From an uncultured Eubacterium sp. (GTDB lineage: Bacteria; Bacillota_A; Clostridia; Lachnospirales; Lachnospiraceae), in assembly GCA_947653505.1 (NCBI GenBank), contig CANTHI010000280.1, forward strand, positions 1 through 5,436: a stretch of DNA of 5,436 nt. Reading direction: 5' to 3'. The translations under genes and the position numbers were made by a program. How positions within the stretch are numbered: the first letter of the stretch is position 1; the number at the start of each line of letters is the position of its first letter. This document shows positions 1-5,436 of this stretch, piece after piece. Below the pieces are notes generated by a model that saw only the letters and a program-made list of their open reading frames with translations, had not been told where the DNA came from and did not search any database.

Positions 1-110
1 CCCAGAGAAATAATAACGGTATTTCCCAGTTTCTTCTTTTTATTCAGTTTTTTGTCCAGACGATACCGGATGATATTTCTTTGTGCTTCAGATGAGATGA
101 AACTCTGCAT
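1..110 (-). CDS. Possible 5' end of an unidentified gene running off the left edge
   Basis: An open frame begins at an ATG (bases 108-110, minus strand) inside the last codons of the nuclease gene and stays open to base 1, giving about 36 residues. It overlaps the upstream gene by 23 nt. The visible protein starts MQSFISSEAQ, continues with a strongly basic stretch (RYRLDKKLNKKKK), and then a more hydrophobic one (LGNTVIISLG). A basic-then-hydrophobic start could be a membrane or secreted N-terminus, but too little is visible to assign a family. The ribosome binding site is weak: only GGAAAAG about 8 nt upstream, so expression would depend on coupling to the upstream gene. The other two minus-strand frames contain stops in this stretch. 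It could equally be a chance open frame in intergenic DNA. No terminator hairpin is visible between 1 and 87. Confidence 0.3.
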   Translation of the reverse strand, partial: MQSFISSEAQRNIIRYRLDKKLNKKKKLGNTVIISL

Positions 111-1089
111 ACAGCTTTTCCAGTAACTGCGGATTTTCTGAGCTGATCACCTCATCTATCTCCTCTTCACGCCCCTGCTGTTTTAAATATCGAAACAGCA
201 TTCTCAGACGGTCTTCTCCCCGTTTTTCTCCTCGTGCTTCTCCCCGTTTTTCTCCTCGTGCTTCTCCTCGTGCTTCTCCTCGCTTTTCAAACATACCAAC
301 GATTGTCATAATCTCATCCGCCTCCTTAGCTATGCTTTTGGAATATTCCGCATATGGATTATATTCCGGATCCCCTGCCTTTCTGATAAATACAGACTGC
401 AGATACCGGATTAGAGCATCCCCGGACTCACCCAGCTGTGTAAAATCCTCAGACAGATAAAGCAGACACAGATGCATCAGATCTGCCTGCTCGTTAATTT
501 CCCGTACTGCCGCTTCCAACGCCTGTTTCTTTTTCCCATTATCATCCCTGCACGCTTCCAACCGGCTGTTAACTCCGCGCAGCGAAAACTCATGTCTGGA
601 ATACCGCAGCACATCCGGTACATGATTCACTATAATCCAGACAGAATATACCGGTTTCAGGCTTCCATAATCTTCTTTTCCAATATTGGTCAGCTGGCGG
701 CTCAGCATCCTGCTGCAATAATATACACCCCGTTTCGGCAGCGGATACCCGGGATTTTTTTCTCTCTGCATTTCCAGATCAAAATACAGGTCCACCGTCA
801 GTATATCTTCCGTTTCCGGAATCCTGCATCCTGCCAGTACATCATAGTAACTCTTTGCTTCATCTCCCCTGCCAACATCCTCCGTGCCAATGTCCGCCGC
901 AACTTCCTCATTCCCTGTCACCGATACGATCAGCTCTTCAATCTGCGTTAATGGCAGATCTGCGTATTCCTTCACAATATTTTTTAAAATTGGAGCCAGA
1001 AACTTTTTATTCCGGAACAGCTGTTTAAATTTCTGGTCATACGTATATTCTGATTCTTTCAGTTCCTGATTCCATGTTCTGCTCGTCAT
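88..1089 (-). CDS. Rpn/PD-(D/E)XK nuclease-family protein (putative transposase family)
   Basis: A 333-residue protein of the Rpn / PD-(D/E)XK nuclease-family 'transposase' group, which is abundant and multicopy in gut Clostridia. Some Rpn members have been shown to be DNA endonucleases, and phage-defence roles have been reported; the role of this copy is unknown. The N-terminal signature is visible at residues 15-41 (YTYDQKFKQLF, then KKFLAPILKNIVKEY). The likely catalytic set is D83 (in YYDV), E106 and Q108 (in DLEMQ), with a YSVWIIV strand at 148-154. Residues 270-293 are six tandem RGE(A/K/D) units, followed by a basic helical tail. I chose the ATG at 1089 because AGGAG (1098-1102) lies 8 nt upstream. 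An in-frame ATG at 1155, with AGGA 7 nt upstream, would add 22 residues that do not look like the family. It probably has its own promoter at 1219-1247 and is not obviously functionally linked to the choline genes. The frame is intact, with no transposon ends seen. Confidence 0.85.
   Translation of the reverse strand: MTSRTWNQELKESEYTYDQKFKQLFRNKKFLAPILKNIVKEYADLPLTQIEELIVSVTGNEEVAADIGTEDVGRGDEAKSYYDVLAGCRIPETEDILTVDLYFDLEMQREKNPGYPLPKRGVYYCSRMLSRQLTNIGKEDYGSLKPVYSVWIIVNHVPDVLRYSRHEFSLRGVNSRLEACRDDNGKKKQALEAAVREINEQADLMHLCLLYLSEDFTQLGESGDALIRYLQSVFIRKAGDPEYNPYAEYSKSIAKEADEIMTIVGMFEKRGEARGEARGEKRGEARGEKRGEDRLRMLFRYLKQQGREEEIDEVISSENPQLLEKLYAEFHLI
211..282 (-). repeat. Six-copy 12-bp coding tandem repeat (RGE units)
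   Basis: Six contiguous 12-bp units lie in frame inside the nuclease gene and encode RGEA, RGEA, RGEK, RGEA, RGEK, RGED. On the coding strand the units are variants of CGAGGAGAAGCA; A/G and A/G-rich substitutions separate the K and D units. A 24-bp higher-order unit (RGEA plus RGEK) is nearly duplicated. Because 12 bp is a multiple of three, slippage or unequal crossing-over would change the tail length without breaking the frame. Every unit also contains a Shine-Dalgarno-like GAGGAG or GGGGAG. Confidence 0.95.
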
Positions 1090-1107
1090 TTCATTTTCTC
1101 CTGTATG

Positions 1108-1128
1108 GATACATTCGGACAATGTATC
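1108..1128. promoter_or_regulatory. Inverted repeat in the nuclease-gene leader
   Basis: A perfect 8-bp inverted repeat (GATACATT, 5-base loop, AATGTATC) lies 5 nt upstream of the AGGAG ribosome binding site of the gene starting at 1089. It is AT-rich and has no following T-run, so it is not a standard intrinsic terminator. It could be an operator for a dimeric regulator or a small leader hairpin limiting ribosome access. If translation instead started at 1155, it would be coding sequence. Confidence 0.5.
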
Positions 1129-1218
1129 AGAATGTAAGAAACTCCTGGTTTGCATAAAATGTTCCTGCGTTCCGGATCAGCCATTGCTAAACAGGCTTCC
1201 TGCATATTTTCTGGTTCC

Positions 1219-1247
1219 AGTATACTATGCGGATGAAAATAAATCAA
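1219..1247 (-). promoter_or_regulatory. Candidate sigma-70 promoter for the nuclease gene
   Basis: Reading the minus strand, TTGATT (1242-1247) is followed after exactly 17 bp by TATACT (1219-1224). This is close to the TTGACA-17-TATAAT consensus. The -35 box overlaps the stop codon of the upstream transporter gene (1244-1246). Transcription would start near 1212, giving a leader of about 120 nt before the ATG at 1089. It would let the nuclease be transcribed independently of the choline operon. Readthrough from the operon is also possible, since no intrinsic terminator is visible after the transporter gene. Confidence 0.6.
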
Positions 1248-2851
1248 TCCCGACTGACTTTTTCCGCATCTTTCAGATATTCCTTCGCATCCTTTACAAA
1301 CCCAACCGCAATCAGAATTACGATCACACTGACCGGAAACGCCGCAATAATCGACACTGACTGCAGACTGTTCATGGAATTTTCCGAGAAAATAAGCGCG
1401 ATCGGAAACAGGATAAACAGCACTGCCCAGAATGTCCGGATCTTTTTATCCGGCTCCTGACCGACGTTCAGATGTTTATAAGAATAAGAAGACACCACCA
1501 TCGTCAGCGTATCAAACGTCGTAGAATAAAACGCAACCATCGTAATCACAAGCAAAAGAATGCCAGCTGCCGGCAGCGGAAGTGTTTCAAAAATCTTTAT
1601 CACCGCATCCGAAACGGCTTCCCCACCCGCAATGGCGCCCGACGTATCCAGTCCATGCTTCATCTGCTGTGCCAGCCCATAATTTCCCAGAATGATAAAG
1701 GAGGTAAACGTTCCTGCCAGTCCGCAGGCATATGCACCTAAAATGGTATTTTTTACCGTTCTTCCCCTGCTGATCGTTCCTATAAAAAACGGCGTTGCCA
1801 CACACCATACCATCCAGTATGCCCAGTAATAAATCGTCCAGTTTTGTGGAAACGAGCTCTCCCGCAGCGGATCCATCCATGTGCTCAGATGTACAAAGTT
1901 CTGAACCAGATTTCCAACCGAACCGATGCCTGTTTCTATAATATATTTTGCTTCTCCTCCTCCAGCCAGAACATACAGAAGCAGCGCAAAAAACAGCCAG
2001 GTGCACATGGCTGCCAGTCTGGAAATTCCTTTCATCCCAAACCAGACGGTCAGTGTATATACAACGGCAATCAGCAGCAATATCAGGATCGTCAGCCCTT
2101 TTCCGGTCCGGATGCCGGAAATACTGCTGATCCCGCTGGCCAAAAGCGGTGTTGCCACGGAAAATGTCGTGGCTGTTCCTGCCAGCAGCGCAAATACCGC
2201 AATCAGATCTATCACGGTACCCCAGATACCATCTACCCTGTTTCCCAATACCGGCCTGCATGCCTCGGAAAATTTCTGTCTGCTCCTTCCACGGACATGC
2301 AGCATAAATCCAAATGCCGCCGCCAGCACAATATAAAAGCTCCACGGAACCGGCCCCCAGTGAAACAGCGGATATACCGGAGCCCATTCCTGAACACCGC
2401 CCATCGCTTCAATATGTGGTTCTGCCGCATAAAAAGCCCATTCGCAAAGGGAATAAAACAAAATATCCGCTGCCATCGTAGAAGTAAAAATCATGGTCCC
2501 CCATTTAAAATCCGAATACAGCTTTTTTCCATTGCCCAGACAAATGGCGCCATATCTGGAAAACGCAAGATACACGGAAAATAAAAACATGCCAAGTCCT
2601 GTCAGAATATAGCAAAATCCCATATCGTCTCCCAGAAACCCCCGGACCGCGCCAAGCACTCTTTTGGAGCTTTCCGGAAATATCATAAACAAAATACTCA
2701 GACAAAGAACACCAGCCAGCGGGATTCCCGTTGTTTTCAGATCCATCTGTCCGGACCGCTGCCGGTCTGATATTTTGGAATTTTCTATTTTTTGTTCTGC
2801 TACTTTTTCTTCTGTTACTTTTTCATTTAATGTTTTTCTATTTTCTGACAC
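1244..2851 (-). CDS. BCCT-family transporter, probable choline importer
   Basis: A 535-residue integral membrane protein of the betaine/choline/carnitine transporter family, normal for the family in length, with about 12 hydrophobic segments between residues 42 and 518. The family signature is at 337-346 (NWTIYYWAYW), followed by W349 and SRGRT (361-365). W165, W170 and Y173 have the spacing W-x4-W-x2-Y of the aromatic box of BetP (W189, W194, Y197), and W346 corresponds to BetP W374, so a quaternary-ammonium substrate is expected. One signature Trp is Tyr here (Y345). The glycine-rich GxGxG motif seen in sodium-coupled members is not obvious around 121-135, so the coupling ion is uncertain. 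The first 35 residues are hydrophilic, rich in Lys and Glu, and presumably cytoplasmic. The GTG start is supported by AAGGAG 8 nt upstream. The 25-nt overlap with licC makes choline the most likely substrate; carnitine or betaine cannot be excluded. Confidence 0.93.
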   Translation of the reverse strand: MSENRKTLNEKVTEEKVAEQKIENSKISDRQRSGQMDLKTTGIPLAGVLCLSILFMIFPESSKRVLGAVRGFLGDDMGFCYILTGLGMFLFSVYLAFSRYGAICLGNGKKLYSDFKWGTMIFTSTMAADILFYSLCEWAFYAAEPHIEAMGGVQEWAPVYPLFHWGPVPWSFYIVLAAAFGFMLHVRGRSRQKFSEACRPVLGNRVDGIWGTVIDLIAVFALLAGTATTFSVATPLLASGISSISGIRTGKGLTILILLLIAVVYTLTVWFGMKGISRLAAMCTWLFFALLLYVLAGGGEAKYIIETGIGSVGNLVQNFVHLSTWMDPLRESSFPQNWTIYYWAYWMVWCVATPFFIGTISRGRTVKNTILGAYACGLAGTFTSFIILGNYGLAQQMKHGLDTSGAIAGGEAVSDAVIKIFETLPLPAAGILLLVITMVAFYSTTFDTLTMVVSSYSYKHLNVGQEPDKKIRTFWAVLFILFPIALIFSENSMNSLQSVSIIAAFPVSVIVILIAVGFVKDAKEYLKDAEKVSRD

Positions 2852-3582
2852 TGCTCCTGCTCCTTCCCCGCTTCGACCAGATGCTGATACCGGCTGTCAA
2901 TTTGTGCCAGTTCTTTCAGACTGTCAATCTCTGCCAGATCCCCTTTCCTGATTTTGCGGATGCCAAGATCATATTCCTGCGGATAACAAAATAACGCCAC
3001 ATCATCCCAATAAATCTGATCATTTTTCTTTTTTTCAAATTCCAGCTCCAGATGATGCCCCAGTCTTTTTCCATCCTCTTTTGTCCAGAAAGAAACGCTG
3101 TACAGCTGCCATCCCATTGACCCGCCAGTCCTGCTGCAGCCAGTCACACGATCCGCGTGAAGCTCCAGCAGCCACTCGTCTGTCTGCTCTTTTGTCCATC
3201 TGCAGCAGTAACAGGACTTTGAAAAATACCGCTCAAATATCTGCGGGCGGTAAACCATCTGATCCCCATCCACAATCACACATTCCCCGAGATATTCCCG
3301 TGCCACATATAAAGAAGAAATATTGTTGCTGCACGCAAAATACGGATTCTCAATAAAATGGATCCCATCATACATATCCTGTAAAATAGCAAACTGTTCT
3401 TTCAAATACCCCACAACAATGTAAATATCAAAAATGCTGTTTTGCTGCAGTGCCTGTATGACCGTGTCGATCATGCGCACCCCGTTTACCTGCACAAGCG
3501 GTTTTGGTGTTGTCAGTGTCAGGGGGCGCATCCGCTTTCCCGTCCCTGCTGCCATAATCAGTGCCCGTTTTGCCTCATGCAT
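2827..3582 (-). CDS. licC: LicC-type CTP:phosphocholine cytidylyltransferase
   Basis: A 251-residue cytosolic nucleotidyltransferase expected to convert phosphocholine and CTP to CDP-choline and pyrophosphate. In numbering from the ATG at 3582, the N-terminal nucleotide-binding loop is MAAGTGKRMRPLT (10-22), with the conserved Lys in TPKPLV at 27. The acidic pair in VDGD (105, 107) fits the metal-binding site. EW (136-137), SVSFW (162-166), YWDD (191-194) and EID (218-220) match S. pneumoniae LicC (about 230 residues) as I recall it, including aromatic positions likely to hold the choline group. The start at 3582 is chosen because AGGAGG (3590-3595) is 7 nt upstream. The in-frame ATG at 3588 has only 1 nt of spacing. 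It overlaps the kinase fusion by 25 nt upstream and the transporter gene by 25 nt downstream. Specificity for another phospho-amine, such as phosphoethanolamine, is possible but less likely given the kinase and BCCT neighbours. Confidence 0.88.
   Translation of the reverse strand: MHEAKRALIMAAGTGKRMRPLTLTTPKPLVQVNGVRMIDTVIQALQQNSIFDIYIVVGYLKEQFAILQDMYDGIHFIENPYFACSNNISSLYVAREYLGECVIVDGDQMVYRPQIFERYFSKSCYCCRWTKEQTDEWLLELHADRVTGCSRTGGSMGWQLYSVSFWTKEDGKRLGHHLELEFEKKKNDQIYWDDVALFCYPQEYDLGIRKIRKGDLAEIDSLKELAQIDSRYQHLVEAGKEQEQCQKIEKH
2860..2865 (-). promoter_or_regulatory. Ribosome binding site fixing the transporter GTG start
   Basis: AAGGAG on the minus strand lies 8 nt before the GTG at 2849-2851, inside the 3' end of licC. 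The next in-frame ATG is residue 36 and would remove the charged N-terminal segment. The GTG is therefore preferred. Confidence 0.7.
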
Positions 3583-5348
3583 TGCCATTCCTCCTGAAAA
3601 ATCTTATAGTACTCCTTCGCATACCGGTACTGGCGCAGATTATACTCGCCAAAATCCACACCCTGCAGACTCTTATATTCACACCAGTTGCTCCACAAAA
3701 GACCACAGACCGCAATATAACAGTAGATTTTCAGACGGGTATCCCGTTGTACCCCTTCCGGAAAATACGCGTCGATCAGAAAATCCACCTGCTCCCTGTC
3801 ATACAATGCATAAACAGCAAACATCGCGATATCCACATGCGGATCCTGCATGCCCGCATATTCCCAGTCCAGCAGCACAATCTCCCCGTTTTCTTTAAAC
3901 AAAAAGTTGTCCGCCACCGCATCAATATGCGTCAGCGTCCAGTCCTTTTTCTGGCTGTCAATAAAGCTTTTCAGCTCATATACCCGCTGTTTTGTCTGCA
4001 GATAATCCTGATATACCGACGGCGTCTGTTCCCGTAAAGACTCATAATATTCCACATGCTCCCACAAATCAAACGTATGATCCACATGAAAATCCTGTTC
4101 GTGCATACCGCGTAAAAACCGCATACATTTCTTTACTTCTTCCTTATCCGAGGCATCGCATACGTGTGCACATTCTTCAAATACCGTAAGCTTATAGCCT
4201 GTGACCGGATCGATATGCAGGACCCTGTCACTGATGCGTGCATCTTTTATGGCATGGTACACCTGCGCTTCTGCCTTCCGGTTCATCAGCTTTGCAGTAC
4301 CCTCTCCCGGAATCCGCATAATATAGCGCTTTCCCCTGCACGTACAGCAAAACGAACGATTCGTCATCCCTTTTTTAAGTACTTCGATCTGTCTGACTTC
4401 ATCCGATGGCACCTGTAAAATCCCCGCCACCGTCCGGATAATCTCCGAATCCAGACTCCCGGAACCGGCATCCAGCTCACGCAGCTGTTCATAAGTATTG
4501 ATTTCATACACCATCCCATGAGGCACACATCTGGCAGAAACAATCATACGATCCCCTTCCCACAAAGCTTCCTCCCAGAAATCATTTTCGTGGCCTTTTT
4601 CCAGCGTCAGCTGTTCCAGTTTTTTTCTGACGCAGGCAGCCGTCTCTCCCTCCAGATAGGCAATCCCGATCATCTGGTTCCCCTGCTGCCCGCTGCACCG
4701 GTACAACTGCTGTCTGCGTCCGCATCTTATGTAGCTTTCATCCATTTTCCTCTCACTGACCATATACCAGGAATACAGCTCGTGTTTTCGAAACGGATTA
4801 TGCAGACACCACAAGTCGCACGGAACAATATACGCATGATCCAGCCATGTTCTGGCAAGCGCCGCTGAATACAGGTTATTTTTATGCATATAATCCCGAT
4901 TTACCATCAGTGTTACGTGATATTTATCAATCAGATATTCGTACTGCTCCTTCATAAAACCGACCACGATACAGATCTGAAAAATGCCGGCCTCCTGCAG
5001 CTGCCGGATCAGCCGCTCAGCCAGCCGCTCTCCCCGCACTTCCAGCATCCCTTTTGTCATCTGCGTATGGATCGGTATCATCCGCATCCCCGCACCCGCC
5101 GCCAGAATCACTGCCCGCTTTGTCGTACTCTCCTGCATCAGATGCCATGCCCGGGCAGTCAGCATATATTCTTTCGTCAGATATCCCTGCGCAGTCAGAC
5201 GGTTCAGGGACTGGTTGACCGTACCCAGGGCATATCCGGTTGCATCCGCCAGCTGCCTTTGATTTTCAAACTTATGCCCTGCCTGATAATGTAAAATATC
5301 CAGATCCTGTATGTTTGGATTTTGAATGCTGCTGTACTGCATCTTCAA
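3558..5348 (-). CDS. licA: Tri-domain winged-HTH / nucleotidyltransferase / LicA-type choline kinase
   Basis: A 596-residue fusion. Residues about 13-72 form a winged helix-turn-helix of MarR-like type (QRQLADATG, then LGTVNQSLNRL as recognition helix, then GYLTKEYMLTARA as wing). Residues about 77-295 are a LicC-like nucleotidyltransferase domain, with LAAGAGMRM at 82-90, K99 and D178. Residues about 300-590 are a choline/aminoglycoside-kinase fold: KKGMTNRSF (325-333), catalytic H474, D476 and N481 in THIDAVADN, and metal-binding D494 in LLDWEYAGM, with D502 after it. The kinase should phosphorylate choline with ATP, and its motifs are complete. The nucleotidyltransferase domain is atypical: EW of LicC is ES (204-205), SFW is AYL (230-232), WDD is WEE (258-260) and EID is EIN (282-284). 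It may therefore be inactive, regulatory or of altered specificity. LicC-LicA fusions are known in Treponema denticola (licCA); the HTH is an extra part. The TTG start has AAGGAG 8 nt upstream; an ATG two codons later is 14 nt away. It is first in the operon, and the HTH may regulate it. Confidence 0.9.
   Translation of the reverse strand: MKMQYSSIQNPNIQDLDILHYQAGHKFENQRQLADATGYALGTVNQSLNRLTAQGYLTKEYMLTARAWHLMQESTTKRAVILAAGAGMRMIPIHTQMTKGMLEVRGERLAERLIRQLQEAGIFQICIVVGFMKEQYEYLIDKYHVTLMVNRDYMHKNNLYSAALARTWLDHAYIVPCDLWCLHNPFRKHELYSWYMVSERKMDESYIRCGRRQQLYRCSGQQGNQMIGIAYLEGETAACVRKKLEQLTLEKGHENDFWEEALWEGDRMIVSARCVPHGMVYEINTYEQLRELDAGSGSLDSEIIRTVAGILQVPSDEVRQIEVLKKGMTNRSFCCTCRGKRYIMRIPGEGTAKLMNRKAEAQVYHAIKDARISDRVLHIDPVTGYKLTVFEECAHVCDASDKEEVKKCMRFLRGMHEQDFHVDHTFDLWEHVEYYESLREQTPSVYQDYLQTKQRVYELKSFIDSQKKDWTLTHIDAVADNFLFKENGEIVLLDWEYAGMQDPHVDIAMFAVYALYDREQVDFLIDAYFPEGVQRDTRLKIYCYIAVCGLLWSNWCEYKSLQGVDFGEYNLRQYRYAKEYYKIFQEEWQCMRQNGH
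3590..3595 (-). promoter_or_regulatory. Ribosome binding site selecting the licC start
   Basis: AGGAGG on the minus strand is 1 nt from the ATG at 3588 but 7 nt from the ATG at 3582. The second spacing is near optimal, so licC should begin MHEAKRAL rather than two residues earlier. The site lies within the coding end of the upstream kinase fusion, where terminating ribosomes could reinitiate. Confidence 0.75.
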
Positions 5349-5356
5349 TGATATCG

Positions 5357-5362
5357 CTCCTT
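5357..5362 (-). promoter_or_regulatory. Ribosome binding site supporting a TTG start
   Basis: AAGGAG on the minus strand is 8 nt from the TTG at 5346-5348 and 14 nt from the in-frame ATG at 5340-5342. The spacing favours the TTG, a weak initiation codon that may keep levels of the fusion low. The two choices differ by two residues only. Confidence 0.6.
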
Positions 5363-5389
5363 TTTGTTCGCTATTTTTTTATCTGGTCC

Positions 5390-5399
5390 GTTCATGAAC
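5390..5399. promoter_or_regulatory. 10-bp palindrome, candidate operator of the choline operon
   Basis: GTTCATGAAC is a perfect 10-bp palindrome in the leader of the operon. It lies just downstream of the candidate -10 box at 5405-5410, around the expected transcription start. A partial repeat of its core (TCATG) occurs at 5400-5404 on the minus strand. The position suits repression by a dimeric regulator, and the obvious candidate is the winged-helix domain encoded 42 nt downstream. This assignment is inferred from position only. Confidence 0.4.
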
Positions 5400-5404
5400 A
5401 CATG

Positions 5405-5417
5405 AGTATAGTTTATA
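5405..5417 (-). promoter_or_regulatory. Candidate -10 region(s) of the choline operon promoter
   Basis: Two overlapping possibilities are visible on the minus strand. TATACT (5405-5410) has no good -35 box at 17 bp. TATAAA (5412-5417) would pair at 16 bp with a hexamer ending in ACA at the window edge (5434-5436); whether that hexamer is TTGACA cannot be seen. The start of transcription would fall roughly between 5398 and 5406, leaving a leader of about 50-60 nt. No riboswitch-like structure is apparent in so short a leader. Confidence 0.4.
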
Positions 5418-5436
5418 GCAGAACACCGGGAATTGT

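Noticed and set aside
1090..1155. N-terminal extension of the nuclease protein from the ATG at 1155
   Set aside because: The added 22 residues do not resemble the family, and the ATG at 1089 has the better AGGAG site at 8 nt. It is kept only as an alternative start.
88..1155. Insertion-sequence status of the Rpn/'transposase' gene
   Set aside because: No terminal inverted repeats or target-site duplications are visible around it. The 'transposase' label of this family is historical, so I did not annotate a mobile element.
1192..1202. Small hairpin (CAGG, 3-base loop, CCTG) after the transporter gene as a terminator
   Set aside because: It has only four base pairs and no T-run of useful length on the minus strand, and it lies downstream of the proposed nuclease-gene promoter.
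1587..2387. Minus-strand open frame (266 residues) in another phase within the transporter gene
   Set aside because: Its composition is unlike a real protein and it has no recognisable motif, whereas the BCCT signature is in the other frame.
1844..2584. Long plus-strand open frame (246 residues) opposite the transporter gene
   Set aside because: It is rich in Cys, Gln, Pro and His without family motifs and lies wholly antisense to a clear BCCT gene. It is a shadow frame.
3561..4037. Plus-strand open frames of about 150 residues opposite the kinase and licC genes
   Set aside because: The minus-strand frames carry complete kinase and nucleotidyltransferase motifs; the plus-strand frames are antisense by-products with no motifs.
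5349..5436. Choline-type riboswitch or other structured leader RNA upstream of the fusion gene
   Set aside because: The leader is too short and shows only the 10-bp palindrome; no conserved riboswitch features are recognisable.

Overview
The window looks like accessory chromosome of a gut-type Clostridia species, most likely Lachnospiraceae. The family guess rests on protein style: an Rpn/PD-(D/E)XK-type protein with an RGE-repeat tail, and a choline kinase carrying an N-terminal winged helix. Other support is strong AGGAG-type ribosome binding sites and moderate GC. Genus cannot be read from the sequence. All convincing genes lie on the minus strand, so transcription runs from high to low coordinates.

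The main content is a three-gene choline-activation operon (about 5436 down to 1244). First is a 596-residue fusion (3558-5348): an N-terminal winged helix-turn-helix, a nucleotidyltransferase domain and a LicA-type choline kinase domain. Second is a stand-alone LicC-type CTP:phosphocholine cytidylyltransferase (2827-3582). Third is a BCCT-family transporter (1244-2851). Each junction overlaps by 25 nt, which suggests translational coupling. The inferred pathway is choline import by the BCCT protein, phosphorylation by the kinase domain, and conversion to CDP-choline by LicC. No LicD-type phosphocholine transferase or CDP-alcohol phosphotransferase is in the window, so the final acceptor is unknown. 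The 88-base leader upstream (5349-5436) holds candidate -10 elements and a perfect 10-bp palindrome, a plausible operator.

The second unit is an Rpn/PD-(D/E)XK nuclease-family gene (88-1089). It has a good candidate promoter whose -35 box overlaps the transporter stop codon, an AT-rich inverted repeat in its leader, and a six-copy 12-bp tandem repeat encoding RGE(A/K/D) near its C-terminus. A possible further gene starts inside its last codons and runs off the left edge (1-110).

The most interesting point is the HTH-nucleotidyltransferase-kinase fusion. It has the same domain order as the NAD regulator/enzyme NadR, but for choline. Its nucleotidyltransferase domain has lost several residues that the neighbouring LicC keeps, so it may be a sensor or have another specificity.
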